Positions 1-7,965 of a stretch of DNA of 64,000 nucleotides are shown in pieces. Position numbers and translations under genes: made by a program. The stretch spans positions 1 through 64,000 of the forward strand of contig NZ_CANNES010000005.1 in NCBI RefSeq assembly GCF_947503705.1. The letters are read 5' to 3'. This DNA is from an uncultured Tateyamaria sp. (GTDB lineage: Bacteria; Pseudomonadota; Alphaproteobacteria; Rhodobacterales; Rhodobacteraceae). A model generated the notes under the pieces. The model did no database searches. It saw only the letters and a list, made by a program, of their open reading frames with translations, and was not told the DNA's origin. Each line of letters starts with the position of its first letter. Positions within the stretch are counted from its first letter, which is position 1.

Positions 1-1053
1 ATAGGACACGGTGGTCTCTTCGCCCAGAAACAGCGAGCCATAGCAGGTCAGCCGGTCCAGCCACCAATCCAGATCCTCGGCCTGCACCGTCAGGTGCTCG
101 GGCGCATAAGCATCAGAGGTGGCCGCCATCTCTTCGCGGTCCGCACACAGGATCACCTCGGCATAGTCGCGCCAGGCCGCTGTCGCGTTCTCGCGGTTGA
201 CCTCCGGCAGATCGTCGATCAGCCCCGGCACCCGCGCCATCACATCCTCGGCCAGCGCCCGGTCATCCGTGACCAGCCAGACGGGCGAGTTATAGCCGTG
301 CTCGGCCTGGCTCACCAAATCCGTGGCCACGATATGCGCATCGGCCGTGCCGTCGGCCAGCACCAGGCTGTCGGTCGGCCCCGCAATCATGTCGATGCCC
401 ACGCGGCCAAAGAGGATCCGCTTGGCCTCGGCCACGAACTGGTTGCCGGGACCCACCAGGATGTTGGCCTTGGGCAGGCCAAACAGCCCAAAGGTCATCG
501 CCGCGACCCCCTGCACCCCGCCCATGGCCAGGATCTTGTGTGCCCCGCAAATATGGGCCGCATAGATGATCGCGGGCGCCACACCCACACCAGGCCGGGG
601 CGGCGAACAGGCCGTGATATGCTTGCACCCCGCCACAGACGCCGTCGTCACCGTCATGATGGCGCTGGCGATATGGCTATAGCGCCCGCCCGGCACATAG
701 CAGCCCGCCGCATCGACCGGGATCGCCTTCTGCCCCACGATCATGCCCGGCACAACCTCGTATTCCACATCCTTGACCGTGGCCTTCTGGGCCTCGGCAA
801 AGCGGCGCACATTGTCATGGGAAAACCGGATATCAGCCTTCAGCTTCTCCGGCACAAGCGCACAAGCCGCCTCAATCTCGGCATCCGTCAGTACAACATT
901 GCCCTCATAACGATCAAACTTCGCCGCATACTCCAAAGCCGCAGAATCACCACCCAACTCAATCGAAGACAATATCTCTCGAACCGTCGCACTCACATCA
1001 GACGCACCAGACAGGGATGTCAGGTCTGCCTTCTTCAGATACTCAATCGTCAT
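1..1053 (-). CDS. hpsN: HpsN-type sulfopropanediol / histidinol dehydrogenase (3' end outside window)
   Basis: This is an NAD-dependent, zinc-containing dehydrogenase of the histidinol dehydrogenase family; 351 codons are visible and the reading frame runs off the left edge. The metal-ligand pair Q249/H252 (in SQAEHGYNSP) and the catalytic pair E319-H320 (in YAPEHL) are present. The gene lies directly downstream of a three-part TRAP transporter and is far from any his gene. In roseobacters that arrangement marks HpsN, which oxidises (R)-2,3-dihydroxypropane-1-sulfonate to sulfolactate in the cytoplasm. I chose the ATG at 1053, 12 bp after the transporter stop; a second in-frame ATG lies at 1059. 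True HisD is the alternative. The substrate is inferred from family resemblance and context. Confidence 0.75.
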   Translation of the reverse strand, partial: MTIEYLKKADLTSLSGASDVSATVREILSSIELGGDSAALEYAAKFDRYEGNVVLTDAEIEAACALVPEKLKADIRFSHDNVRRFAEAQKATVKDVEYEVVPGMIVGQKAIPVDAAGCYVPGGRYSHIASAIMTVTTASVAGCKHITACSPPRPGVGVAPAIIYAAHICGAHKILAMGGVQGVAAMTFGLFGLPKANILVGPGNQFVAEAKRILFGRVGIDMIAGPTDSLVLADGTADAHIVATDLVSQAEHGYNSPVWLVTDDRALAEDVMARVPGLIDDLPEVNRENATAAWRDYAEVILCADREEMAATSDAYAPEHLTVQAEDLDWWLDRLTCYGSLFLGEETTVSY

Positions 1054-1065
1054 AGTCATTCAGTC

Positions 1066-2394
1066 CTATTTATAGATGTCAGGCAGGAACGTGGTCGAGA
1101 TGGCCGGGATATAGGCGATCAACAGGACGACAACGAACATGCACAAAACGAAGGGAACGGCGCGTACGGCGATCTTGAGGATACTTTCCCCAGTGATCCC
1201 GGACACGACAAAGAGGTTGAGGCCAAGCGGCGGGGTGATAAAGCCCACCCCCAGGGCCGTGATCATCATGATGCAGAACTGAATCTCGTTCATGCCGATG
1301 TTTTCGGCCAAGGGCATGAGGATCGGTGCAAGGATCACGATGTTGGGCGTGGTTTCCATCACGCAACCCGCCGCGATCAGAATGCCGATCATCAAGAGGA
1401 TCAAGATCCAAGGCTCGTTCGTCAGGCCGGTAACGGAGGTCACAAAGCCCTGCGGCACACCCATGATCGCCAAGGCTTCGGCCAGCGGGGCCGAAAAGGC
1501 GATGATGGGCAGGATCACACCGTTCACCTTGGCCGAACTGACCAGCATCGCAGGGAAGTCCGCAAAGCTGAGCGTGCGCAGGATGAACCCCATGGCAATG
1601 GTCACGACCACCGCCGTGGCGCCGGCCTCGGTTGGCGTCAGGCGGCCCGAGAATATGCCGTAAAAGATGATGCCCGGCACGATGAAGGCATACCAGCCAG
1701 ATTTCAGCGCGCGGCCCAGATTGCCCAGCCATTCGCCCAGGGTCATTTGGCCGCCGCCCTCATAGGCATAGATGCGGTTCACGATCAGGTTAGTGATCAG
1801 GATTGCCAGCAGGATGGTCACGCCAGGGATTAGCGCGGCCAGAAACAGGGTCGAGGCGGATATGCCCAACACGAGGCCGATGATGATATAGGCAATGGAG
1901 GGGGGGATAAGGATTCCGGTACAGGCCCCGGCCGCCACCAAGGCGCAGGCATAGGGGCGGGGGTAGCCTGACTCGACCAGCCGCGCGATGGTCATCCGGC
2001 CCACGGCGGCAGCACCGGCCGCGTCAGAGCCCGAGATGGCCGCGAACATCCCGCAGACCAGAACCGTGGCCGACCCAAAGCCACCCTTGGTAAAACAAGT
2101 CAGCGCCTCGGCCACATCCAGGAATTTGCGACTGAGCCCTGTTCGGACCAGCACGTCGCCTGTCAGGATAAAGAGCGGCACAGCCGTCAGGGCAAAGGCG
2201 TCAATGCCGGTGAACAGCTTTTCGCCGACAAGGCTAAGCGGTAGATCGCCAGACATCACAAGCATGAGGATGGCTGAGGTGCCGATGGCCGCCCAGACGG
2301 GCACGGCCAGCGCAATCAACGCAACGAAGATGATGACGGGAACATAGAAATCCCATCCAAGTTCAACGGTTTGATTAAAGGTTTGCCAAAGCAT
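1066..2394 (-). CDS. TRAP transporter large permease (DctM type)
   Basis: This 442-residue protein is a polytopic inner-membrane permease of the TRAP DctM family, the ion-driven translocation channel that works with a small DctQ subunit and a periplasmic binding protein. Hydrophobic segments run along its whole length with glycine-rich re-entrant stretches (for example SGSDAAGAAAVGRM and ITPPLGLNLFV), both typical of the family, and the length is normal. It ends 12 bp before the HpsN-like gene and begins 13 bp after the small permease, so the three are one operon. If the operon is for dihydroxypropanesulfonate, this would be HpsM. The exact substrate cannot be read from the sequence. Confidence 0.9.
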   Translation of the reverse strand: MLWQTFNQTVELGWDFYVPVIIFVALIALAVPVWAAIGTSAILMLVMSGDLPLSLVGEKLFTGIDAFALTAVPLFILTGDVLVRTGLSRKFLDVAEALTCFTKGGFGSATVLVCGMFAAISGSDAAGAAAVGRMTIARLVESGYPRPYACALVAAGACTGILIPPSIAYIIIGLVLGISASTLFLAALIPGVTILLAILITNLIVNRIYAYEGGGQMTLGEWLGNLGRALKSGWYAFIVPGIIFYGIFSGRLTPTEAGATAVVVTIAMGFILRTLSFADFPAMLVSSAKVNGVILPIIAFSAPLAEALAIMGVPQGFVTSVTGLTNEPWILILLMIGILIAAGCVMETTPNIVILAPILMPLAENIGMNEIQFCIMMITALGVGFITPPLGLNLFVVSGITGESILKIAVRAVPFVLCMFVVVLLIAYIPAISTTFLPDIYK

Positions 2395-2407
2395 TCTAAA
2401 TCATCCC

Positions 2408-2920
2408 TCAATCAAAAAGCGTGTCGCCCTCATAAACGGGTTTGCCCGTTCTGAGGGAGTGAATGTCGCGCATCAGGGACTGGACGAGGCGCACGATAAT
2501 CAGGGCAAAGCCCAGAGGCACCGCCATCAAAAACCAGACTTTGGAGATGCGCAGGCCGTCGGTCACTGACCCGAATTTGGCGGAAATGTGCACGGATTCG
2601 TAAGACCAATAGAGCGCGATCACCGCGACCCCGAACATGACCAGATCACCAAAGATATAAAGCAGCGCCTTGGGCCGTGGCCCGAGGTAGTGCATGATCA
2701 CGTCGATGCGGATATGGGCGCGCTCTTTCACGGCGGCCGCTGCCCCAATCCAGGCGAGATAAATAAAGGAATATCGCACAATCTCTTCCCCCCAGATCGA
2801 GGAGTAGGAGAATATTTCGCGGCGAAGCACTTCGATCGCCATGGTGATGACCAGCATCACATAAAAGACGAGAAGCAACCACCGTTCGGCATCACGATCT
2901 AATCGGCGCACAAAACCCAT
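2408..2920 (-). CDS. TRAP transporter small permease (DctQ type)
   Basis: This 170-residue membrane protein has about four hydrophobic segments, the usual size and shape of a TRAP small subunit. DctQ proteins bridge the large permease and the substrate-loaded binding protein. The segment WGEEIVRYSFIYLAWIGAA, roughly residues 43-61, is the recognisable DctQ core (an acidic EE/R pair followed by a W-x-G helix). It lies 13 bp upstream of the large permease gene and 109 bp downstream of the binding-protein gene; that gap carries a strong hairpin. By context it would be HpsL. Confidence 0.88.
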   Translation of the reverse strand: MGFVRRLDRDAERWLLLVFYVMLVITMAIEVLRREIFSYSSIWGEEIVRYSFIYLAWIGAAAAVKERAHIRIDVIMHYLGPRPKALLYIFGDLVMFGVAVIALYWSYESVHISAKFGSVTDGLRISKVWFLMAVPLGFALIIVRLVQSLMRDIHSLRTGKPVYEGDTLFD

Positions 2921-2995
2921 GTTGGAACCTGCTGACTTGCCACGCAGAAGGCGCGCGCGGTTGCACGATGCTCAGTCTGCGGTGGGAATGGAGTG

Positions 2996-3021
2996 TCGGG
3001 CGCACCATGTGGCGCGCCCGA
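2996..3021 (-). terminator. Intercistronic hairpin between TRAP binding protein and permease genes
   Basis: There is a perfect 8-bp GC-rich stem, TCGGGCGC at 2996-3003 pairing with GCGCCCGA at 3014-3021, around a 10-nt loop. It sits just after the binding-protein stop and before the small permease. No T-run follows on the minus strand, so it is more likely an RNA-stabilising or attenuating hairpin than a full terminator. Such elements commonly keep binding-protein mRNA in excess over permease mRNA. Confidence 0.5.
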
Positions 3022-3029
3022 TCTGACGA

Positions 3030-4178
3030 TTAAGCGTCGTGGACGTAGTATTTGCCCTGGGTGCTTGCGGCCTCTTCCATCTGGGCGAAGTTGTCCATGG
3101 AACCGGCCAGTTCGACCTTGAACTCGTCCCATTCGGAACGTTGGTAGCCGCCAGCGGCTTTCCATTCGTCCAGTTGTGCTTCGCTCAGCGAGTGGAACTG
3201 CACACCGGCCTTGACCAGTTCGGCCATGGCATAGGCGCGTGCGGATGGCACTTTGGCCAGGTTCTGGTGCGCGGTCATCTCGGAGCCCCACATGATGCCT
3301 TCCTGCACGTCGGCAGGCATCGAGTTGAACCATTCCAGGTTACACGAATAGACTTGGCTGTCTGGCACGGCCTGGGTGAAGGTCACGTGGCTCAGGATAT
3401 CTTTGAAGCCAAAAACTTCGAGCGCGCCGACAGAGGGGTCAAGCGCATCGGCTACACCCTGTTTGATCGCAGAAGGTGTTTCGCCCCATGCTACGGGCGT
3501 CGGGTTGGCACCGACCATCCGGTAGTATTGTTGCAGCATCTTGGAACCGGGCACGCGGAACTTCACGCCTTGCAGATCGCTTGGTGTCAGAACGGCACCA
3601 GCGCCGCCTTTGCGTACAGCCACGACACGGGGGTCGATATTGACATAGAACAGGGCCTTGAAGCCGTTTTCTTCGACCTTTGGCTCGACCGTGGATTTCC
3701 AGAACTCGGAATTCACCAGGTTGGTAAAACGCTGGTTGGAGCCACAGAGGTAGGGCATGTTGATCAGGTCAACGGTCGAAGCAAAGGGGGCAAAGTTGGA
3801 CAGCGAGTGTTGCGCCGCCTGGATTGTGCCACCTTGAACGGCCTGCACGAGGGCACCGCCAGCACCAAGCTGACCGCCTGGGGCCAGTTTGACATATACT
3901 TTGCCATTTGTGGCGTTCTGGATGTTCTCTTTGAGGTCCAGTTGCATGATCGGATAGCCGCGGGACGCGCCTACAGGGTATGCCGTGGCCAGAACCATGA
4001 TGTGCTCGGCGGCACGCTCGCGCTCACGCTCTTCGTTCGCACTTTGGGCCGCGGCCTCGGTCGACCACAACGTACCTGCGGCACCTGCGACCATAGCGGC
4101 GGTAAAGCCACCCGTGGCTGTCAGTTTGAGAAAATTCCGGCGCGCGGCCGACGCAAGTTCCTTGCGGTCTGTGGTCAT
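3030..4178 (-). CDS. TRAP transporter substrate-binding protein (DctP family), Tat-exported
   Basis: This is a 382-residue periplasmic solute-binding protein of the DctP family, which delivers substrate to the DctQM permease. The N-terminus carries a twin-arginine motif (RRNFLK, residues 13-18) followed by a hydrophobic stretch and an Ala-rich cleavage region near residue 45, so export through Tat is likely. I chose the ATG at 4178 because a strong Shine-Dalgarno (GGGAGG) stands just upstream and the Tat signal starts there; the frame stays open much further upstream but nothing supports a longer protein. It is the second gene of the minus-strand operon behind the LacI-type operators. The ligand is inferred, not seen. 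Confidence 0.92.
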   Translation of the reverse strand: MTTDRKELASAARRNFLKLTATGGFTAAMVAGAAGTLWSTEAAAQSANEERERERAAEHIMVLATAYPVGASRGYPIMQLDLKENIQNATNGKVYVKLAPGGQLGAGGALVQAVQGGTIQAAQHSLSNFAPFASTVDLINMPYLCGSNQRFTNLVNSEFWKSTVEPKVEENGFKALFYVNIDPRVVAVRKGGAGAVLTPSDLQGVKFRVPGSKMLQQYYRMVGANPTPVAWGETPSAIKQGVADALDPSVGALEVFGFKDILSHVTFTQAVPDSQVYSCNLEWFNSMPADVQEGIMWGSEMTAHQNLAKVPSARAYAMAELVKAGVQFHSLSEAQLDEWKAAGGYQRSEWDEFKVELAGSMDNFAQMEEAASTQGKYYVHDA

Positions 4179-4200
4179 AAGGTTTCCTCCCAGAAAGTCC

Positions 4201-4386
4201 TTAGCTGCCGTCTTTGTTTTTTCGGTCAGCTTCTTTTTGCAAAATAGCCACGACGAACAGGATCGACGCGGCAAACAGAACCAGCATTTCGCCCACATCG
4301 CCAAGAACAGCGCTGTTCGCGAGGGCACCCAGTGCGACATTGGCAAAATAGATGACAAAGACGATGGCTGAGGCTGCAAGAAACAT
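4201..4386 (-). CDS. Small membrane protein leading the TRAP operon
   Basis: This 61-residue protein has two hydrophobic segments (about residues 1-26 and 30-49) and a charged tail, KEADRKNKDGS. An AGGAG ribosome-binding site stands correctly before its ATG. It is the first gene after the operators and lies 22 bp upstream of the binding-protein start, so it should be translated from the same transcript. I do not recognise a named family. It could be an accessory subunit of the transporter or a leader peptide-like membrane protein. The good RBS, full frame and position argue that it is real. Confidence 0.65.
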   Translation of the reverse strand: MFLAASAIVFVIYFANVALGALANSAVLGDVGEMLVLFAASILFVVAILQKEADRKNKDGS

Positions 4387-4420
4387 GCGGGGCTCCTGAA
4401 TGGGCTGGTTCCATTCGTAC

Positions 4421-4434
4421 TGTAAGCGCTTACA
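4421..4434. promoter_or_regulatory. LacI-family operator O1
   Basis: TGTAAGCGCTTACA is a perfect 14-bp palindrome with the central CG typical of LacI/GalR operators. It lies 35 bp upstream of the first TRAP-operon start codon and about 94 bp upstream of the divergent LacI-family gene, so it can serve both promoters. Confidence 0.85.
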
Positions 4435-4443
4435 TTGATTCCA

Positions 4444-4457
4444 TGCAAGCCCTTACA
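4444..4457. promoter_or_regulatory. Second, degenerate LacI-family operator O2
   Basis: TGCAAGCCCTTACA matches the O1 palindrome at 12 of 14 positions. The two centres are 23 bp apart, about two helical turns, so two dimers could bind the same DNA face. It lies on the regulator side of O1. Confidence 0.65.
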
Positions 4458-4527
4458 TTTTTTCGTGATTTCCAAGAGTTCACAGTATGGTATCAGTAAA
4501 GCCACAACTGTTGATACGAAGGCAGAC

Positions 4528-5547
4528 ATGAACGAAGCGCGTTCCATTCCCACGTTGGATGACGTTGCCAAATCGGCCGGTGTGTCGACGGCGACAGTGT
4601 CGCGCTGTCTCAACTTTCCCGACCGCGTGGCGAAACGGACCCGCGACCGGGTGAACGGGGCCATCGACAAGCTTGGCTATGTGCCCAATTTTGGTGCGCG
4701 CGCCATGGCCGCCAAACGTACTTTTACCATCGGGGCCATCATCCCAACGATGGAAAACGCGATATTTGCCCGTGGTTTACAGGCATTTCAAGAAGAGTTG
4801 CACGAACGCGGCTACACGCTTCTCGTTTCCAGTTCCGCCTATCAGCCCCAGATCGAACAGGAACAAATCCGCGCCCTGGTGGCCCGCGGTGCCGACGGTC
4901 TTTTGCTGATCGGTTATGACCGCGACCCATCGGTTTACGCTTATCTTGAACGGCAGAATATTCCCGTTCTGGTGGCTTGGGCGTTTTCCAAACAAGACCC
5001 GCAAACGGCCATCGGTTTTGACAACTGTGCCTCCATGACACGGCTCGCCCAAAAGGTTCTGGATCTCGGACACCGCCGTATTGGCGTGATATCGGGGATG
5101 AACAAAGGTAATGACCGCGCCCAACAGCGTTTGCAGGGGATCAAGGACGCGATTGCCTCGAATGGGCTCCCCGCAGAATCGCTCAACATCATTGAGACCA
5201 CTTACGAGATCGAAAGTGGCGCTGTCGCCTTTGACCAGGTGATGGACGTGGACGCAGTCCCAACGGCCGTGATGTGCGGAAACGACGTGTTGGCGGTGGG
5301 GGCGTTGCAACGTGCCCGCGAGCGTGGATTACGCGTGCCGGATGACGTATCAATCACCGGTTTCGACGACATCGAACTGGCCCGGATCGTGACGCCAACG
5401 CTGACGACGGTCCACGTACCGCATCGCGAAATGGGGCGCAAAGCGGCCGTCGCGCTGGTCGAAATGGTCGAGAATGGCGGGGCAGGGGCATCGCTGGAAT
5501 TGCAAAGCTCTCTGCGCATCCGCGAGTCGCTGGGACCAGCAAAATAG
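4528..5547 (+). CDS. LacI-family transcriptional regulator
   Basis: This 339-residue regulator has an N-terminal LacI helix-turn-helix (PTLDDVAKSAGVSTATVSRC, about residues 8-27), a hinge region and a periplasmic-binding-protein-like sensor domain (IGAIIPTMENAIFARGLQAF onward). The C-terminal part contains the usual effector-binding core (AVMCGNDVLAVGAL and GFDDIELARIVTPTLTTV). I chose the ATG at 4528 because the helix-turn-helix begins right after it; the frame is open to 4435, which would add 31 unconserved residues. It is divergent from the TRAP/HpsN operon and very probably binds the two palindromes between them. The inducer is unknown. Confidence 0.92.
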   Translation: MNEARSIPTLDDVAKSAGVSTATVSRCLNFPDRVAKRTRDRVNGAIDKLGYVPNFGARAMAAKRTFTIGAIIPTMENAIFARGLQAFQEELHERGYTLLVSSSAYQPQIEQEQIRALVARGADGLLLIGYDRDPSVYAYLERQNIPVLVAWAFSKQDPQTAIGFDNCASMTRLAQKVLDLGHRRIGVISGMNKGNDRAQQRLQGIKDAIASNGLPAESLNIIETTYEIESGAVAFDQVMDVDAVPTAVMCGNDVLAVGALQRARERGLRVPDDVSITGFDDIELARIVTPTLTTVHVPHREMGRKAAVALVEMVENGGAGASLELQSSLRIRESLGPAK

Positions 5548-5605
5548 CGGCCAATTGCTGCGATACGGGGCGGTCATAACTGACAAAGGCGTCTCAAACG
5601 ACGAC

Positions 5606-5626
5606 GGGTCGCCAGAATGGCGACCC
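5606..5626. terminator. GC-rich hairpin between the LacI-family gene and tRNA-Gly
   Basis: There is a perfect 8-bp stem, GGGTCGCC pairing with GGCGACCC, around a 5-nt loop. It lies between convergent transcription units (regulator on plus, tRNA on minus). There is no T-run on either side, so function as a terminator is plausible but unproven. Confidence 0.4.
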
Positions 5627-5657
5627 TATCGAAAACCACCGGGGTAAGGTGGAAAGT

Positions 5658-5732
5658 TGGAGCGGGCGAGGCGATTCGAACGCCCGACCCTAACCTTGGC
5701 AAGGTTATGCTCTACCCCTGAGCTACGCCCGC
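5658..5732 (-). tRNA. tRNA-Gly (GCC anticodon)
   Basis: On the minus strand the sequence begins GCGGGCGTAGCTCAGGGGTA, has the anticodon arm CCTTGCCAAGG with anticodon GCC, the T-arm TTCGAAT, and a 3' acceptor strand CGCCCGCTCCA that pairs with the 5' end. The CCA is encoded. The length is 75 nt. Confidence 0.97.
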
Positions 5733-5835
5733 TTCCTTGGGTGAGGCGGAGATACTTATCCCGGGCCTGAGCTGCAAGAGGAAAATCCGGGCTGGCGCAA
5801 AAAATATTGCCCGGATCGACGGAAAGGGGGCGCCT

Positions 5836-6237
5836 ATGCGTATGATTGGCATGTCTGAACGCATCCTTATCGCGGCCAAGGCCTTTGTCGTTGTGGCTGC
5901 CGGTGTCATTGCGGGCCCCGGACAAGCCCATGATGGTCCGCATGGACCTCATATGCTGGCCGAGGTGCAATCAGCCATCGCGCAGGGCGCCGAGGTGGCT
6001 GTGGAGCTTACATTGACCAATCTGGGCGGTCCCCTTGTTCTGACCGGCCTGTCGGCCAATGGAGCAGGGGCCGTCGCTTTTGTGCCGATCTACCTCGACT
6101 TTGCGCAAGACGTTGTTGTGTCTAAGGTCCTGACCTTCGGCAAAACCCCGCCGGATCACTTCGTTTTGAACTTGCGCTTTGGTGTGGTGGGCGATGCTTC
6201 GATACCTGTTGTGACAACACGAGGGCAGGACAAATGA
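5836..6237 (+). CDS. Periplasmic protein with His-rich mature N-terminus, function unknown
   Basis: This is a 133-residue protein. Residues 1-31 look like a signal peptide (hydrophobic core AAKAFVVVAAGVIA, cleavage region GPGQA). If cut after that Ala, the mature protein begins HDGPHGPHM, with an N-terminal His and two further His residues. The rest reads as a small beta-rich domain (VELTLTNLGGPLVLTGL) resembling periplasmic copper-binding or DUF-type beta-sandwich proteins, but I cannot assign a family. I chose the ATG at 5836 because a GGGGG tract precedes it and the signal peptide starts there. Its stop overlaps the next start (ATGA), so a two-gene unit is likely. A role in metal binding is inference only. 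Confidence 0.6.
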   Translation: MRMIGMSERILIAAKAFVVVAAGVIAGPGQAHDGPHGPHMLAEVQSAIAQGAEVAVELTLTNLGGPLVLTGLSANGAGAVAFVPIYLDFAQDVVVSKVLTFGKTPPDHFVLNLRFGVVGDASIPVVTTRGQDK

Positions 6238-6398
6238 CTGACCCATCAAAAAGGAATAGGCGCATGCGTGTCTGTCAACTTGAGTTGAAAACGGTAATCC
6301 TGGGCCTTGCGATCCTACTGGGTTGCGTTGCCAGTGGTGATGCCGGGCCGTCGGCTGGGAAGGCTGTTGCGCCACCAGCCCTCGACCGACCCTTCTGA
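6234..6398 (+). CDS. 54-residue predicted lipoprotein
   Basis: This short gene starts inside the stop of the preceding periplasmic-protein gene (ATGA overlap at 6234-6237), which suggests translational coupling. The peptide has a basic N-terminus (KRNRRMR), a hydrophobic core (TVILGLAILL) and a lipobox-like LLGC with Cys near residue 31, then a short Pro/Ala-rich tail. An internal in-frame ATG at 6264 with a nearby GGAATAGG is an alternative start that leaves a cleaner signal peptide. Only about 24 residues would remain after processing. I know no family; it may anchor or assist its upstream partner. Confidence 0.5.
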   Translation: MTDPSKRNRRMRVCQLELKTVILGLAILLGCVASGDAGPSAGKAVAPPALDRPF

Positions 6399-6405
6399 AA
6401 GGGAT

Positions 6406-6783
6406 TCAGGCCCGCTGGATCAAATCCCAGCGGTTGCCGAAAGGATCGCGAAACACGGCGACAGTGCCATAAGGCTCATGTCGCGGCGTTTCCTCAAAGG
6501 TGATGCCCTCGGATACGAGGCGCGCATGGTCGCGCTTGAAATCATCGGTTTCGAGAAACAGCCACACGCGTCCCGCGCCTTGCTTGCCGATCATGGCGTC
6601 CTGGTCCGGCCCATCAGCGCGCGCAATCACGATCCTTGTCTCGCCGCCCGGAGCACGCACCTCGACCCAGCGCTTGCGCCCCTGATCGATGTCGCAAAGC
6701 AGTTCAAAGCCAAGCGTGTCGCGGAAAAACCGGATGCCGCTCTCATAGTCAGGCACGATAAAGCTGAAAGCGGAAAAATTCAT
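6406..6783 (-). CDS. VOC-family (glyoxalase/bleomycin-resistance fold) protein
   Basis: This is a 125-residue single VOC domain made of two beta-alpha-beta3 modules (FSFIVPDYESGIRFFRDTLGF and a C-terminal VAVFRDPFGNRWDLIQ). The DPFGN-W-x-L ending is characteristic of the family. Proteins of this type are metal-dependent lyases, dioxygenases or antibiotic-binding proteins; the substrate cannot be told here. I chose the ATG at 6783; a TTG at 6819 directly abutting the MFS stop would add 12 residues. It follows the MFS gene on the same strand, so the two may be co-transcribed. Confidence 0.85.
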   Translation of the reverse strand: MNFSAFSFIVPDYESGIRFFRDTLGFELLCDIDQGRKRWVEVRAPGGETRIVIARADGPDQDAMIGKQGAGRVWLFLETDDFKRDHARLVSEGITFEETPRHEPYGTVAVFRDPFGNRWDLIQRA

Positions 6784-6819
6784 ATCTGTCCCATGCCACG
6801 GAACAGCGAGAACAGGCAA

Positions 6820-7965
6820 TCAAGTTGGGCGTCGCACGGCCCTGGCCAACACGATGATTAGGGTCGCAAGTACCGCGAGGACCGCAAACCCTGTGCGCAG
6901 ATCGGTGGCGTCAGCGATGAACCCGATGACAGGGGGGCCCAAAAGCAATCCGCCATAGCCCAGCGTCGAAACGCTTGCGATGGCCGTGCCGGGGGGCAGG
7001 TCGGGGTCGTTGGCCGCGCGCGAAAAAGCCAGTGGCATGATCACGGCATAGCCCACACCCATTAATGCGAACCCCGCCAAGGTCCACGCATAAGTGCCCA
7101 GAAATACAGCACAGCATGTGCCAGCAGTGGCGATGATCCCGGCCAGGCGCGCCGTGATTGTGGGACCAAGACGGCGGGTGACCTGATCGCCCGTCAAGCG
7201 AGTGATCACCATCGCAATGGAAAACACGGTATAACCCAAGGCTGCGTCCGCCGGGCTGACCTGCGCCATCTCTACCAGAAACAATGCGCTCCAATCCACC
7301 ATCGCCCCTTCGCCCATGGACGAACAAAAGGCGATGAACCCCACAGCAATCAAAGGCCCTTTGGGAATGGGGAAAAGTGGCGTGCTGTCGATCCCGCTTT
7401 GTCGCTGCGAGGTCCACGGGATGCGGGCAAAGGCAAGGGCGATGATGGCTGTGGCGATGCTTGCCAGCACGAAATGCGGCGTGATGCCGATGTCCCAGCG
7501 CTCTGACACATAGCCGGTGGCCGCACCCAAACCCGCGCCCAGGCTGAACATCGCGTGAAACGAGGACATCACAGGCCGCCCGATATGGCGCTCGGCCTCG
7601 CCCGCCCAGGTGTTCATGGCGACATCCATGGCCCCATGCGTGGCCCCAAAGGCAAAGAGGGCCAGTGCTAGCGTAGGCACGCCTGGGGCAAGGGCCGTCA
7701 GGATCAATGCCAGAGTATAGACCACCGCAATTGCCAGAGTGACCGGGGCCGCGCCCAGTTTGTCGGCGAAGCGACCCGCCAGCGGAAACGCGGCGATCGC
7801 CCCACCGGCAAGCAACAACAGCAACCAGCCCAAGTCACCCGCATCCAATCCGTGCCGGGCGGCCATGGCCGGAATGCGCGAAGCCCAGATGCCGTAAAGC
7901 GCGCCGTTCAAGATGAACATGGCTGCAACAGCGATCCAGGTGGCGCGGTTGGTGGGGGTTTGCAT
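6820..7965 (-). CDS. MFS transporter (YbjJ/fucose-permease-like)
   Basis: This 381-residue inner-membrane protein has about twelve hydrophobic segments, typical of a major facilitator. The start MQTPTNRATWIAVAAMF at 7965 is preceded by AAAGGA. The loop between helices 2 and 3 (GRFADKLG) is the MFS motif-A region, and the first helix carries NGALYGIWASRIP as in YbjJ-type permeases. The frame stays open about 60 codons upstream, but that part is charged and unconserved. The substrate is unknown; members of this group are often annotated as sugar or drug exporters. Confidence 0.88.
   Translation of the reverse strand: MQTPTNRATWIAVAAMFILNGALYGIWASRIPAMAARHGLDAGDLGWLLLLLAGGAIAAFPLAGRFADKLGAAPVTLAIAVVYTLALILTALAPGVPTLALALFAFGATHGAMDVAMNTWAGEAERHIGRPVMSSFHAMFSLGAGLGAATGYVSERWDIGITPHFVLASIATAIIALAFARIPWTSQRQSGIDSTPLFPIPKGPLIAVGFIAFCSSMGEGAMVDWSALFLVEMAQVSPADAALGYTVFSIAMVITRLTGDQVTRRLGPTITARLAGIIATAGTCCAVFLGTYAWTLAGFALMGVGYAVIMPLAFSRAANDPDLPPGTAIASVSTLGYGGLLLGPPVIGFIADATDLRTGFAVLAVLATLIIVLARAVRRPT

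Noticed and set aside
1-1053. Histidinol dehydrogenase (hisD) of histidine synthesis
   Set aside because: The family is the same, but linkage to a TRAP operon and a LacI-family regulator, and no his genes nearby, favour HpsN. Only the missing C-terminus and an alignment would settle it.
94-1833. A 579-codon open frame on the plus strand
   Set aside because: It is antisense to the HpsN-like and TRAP permease genes; its composition (Arg/His/Gly-rich) is that of a shadow frame in GC-rich DNA and it has no domain motif.
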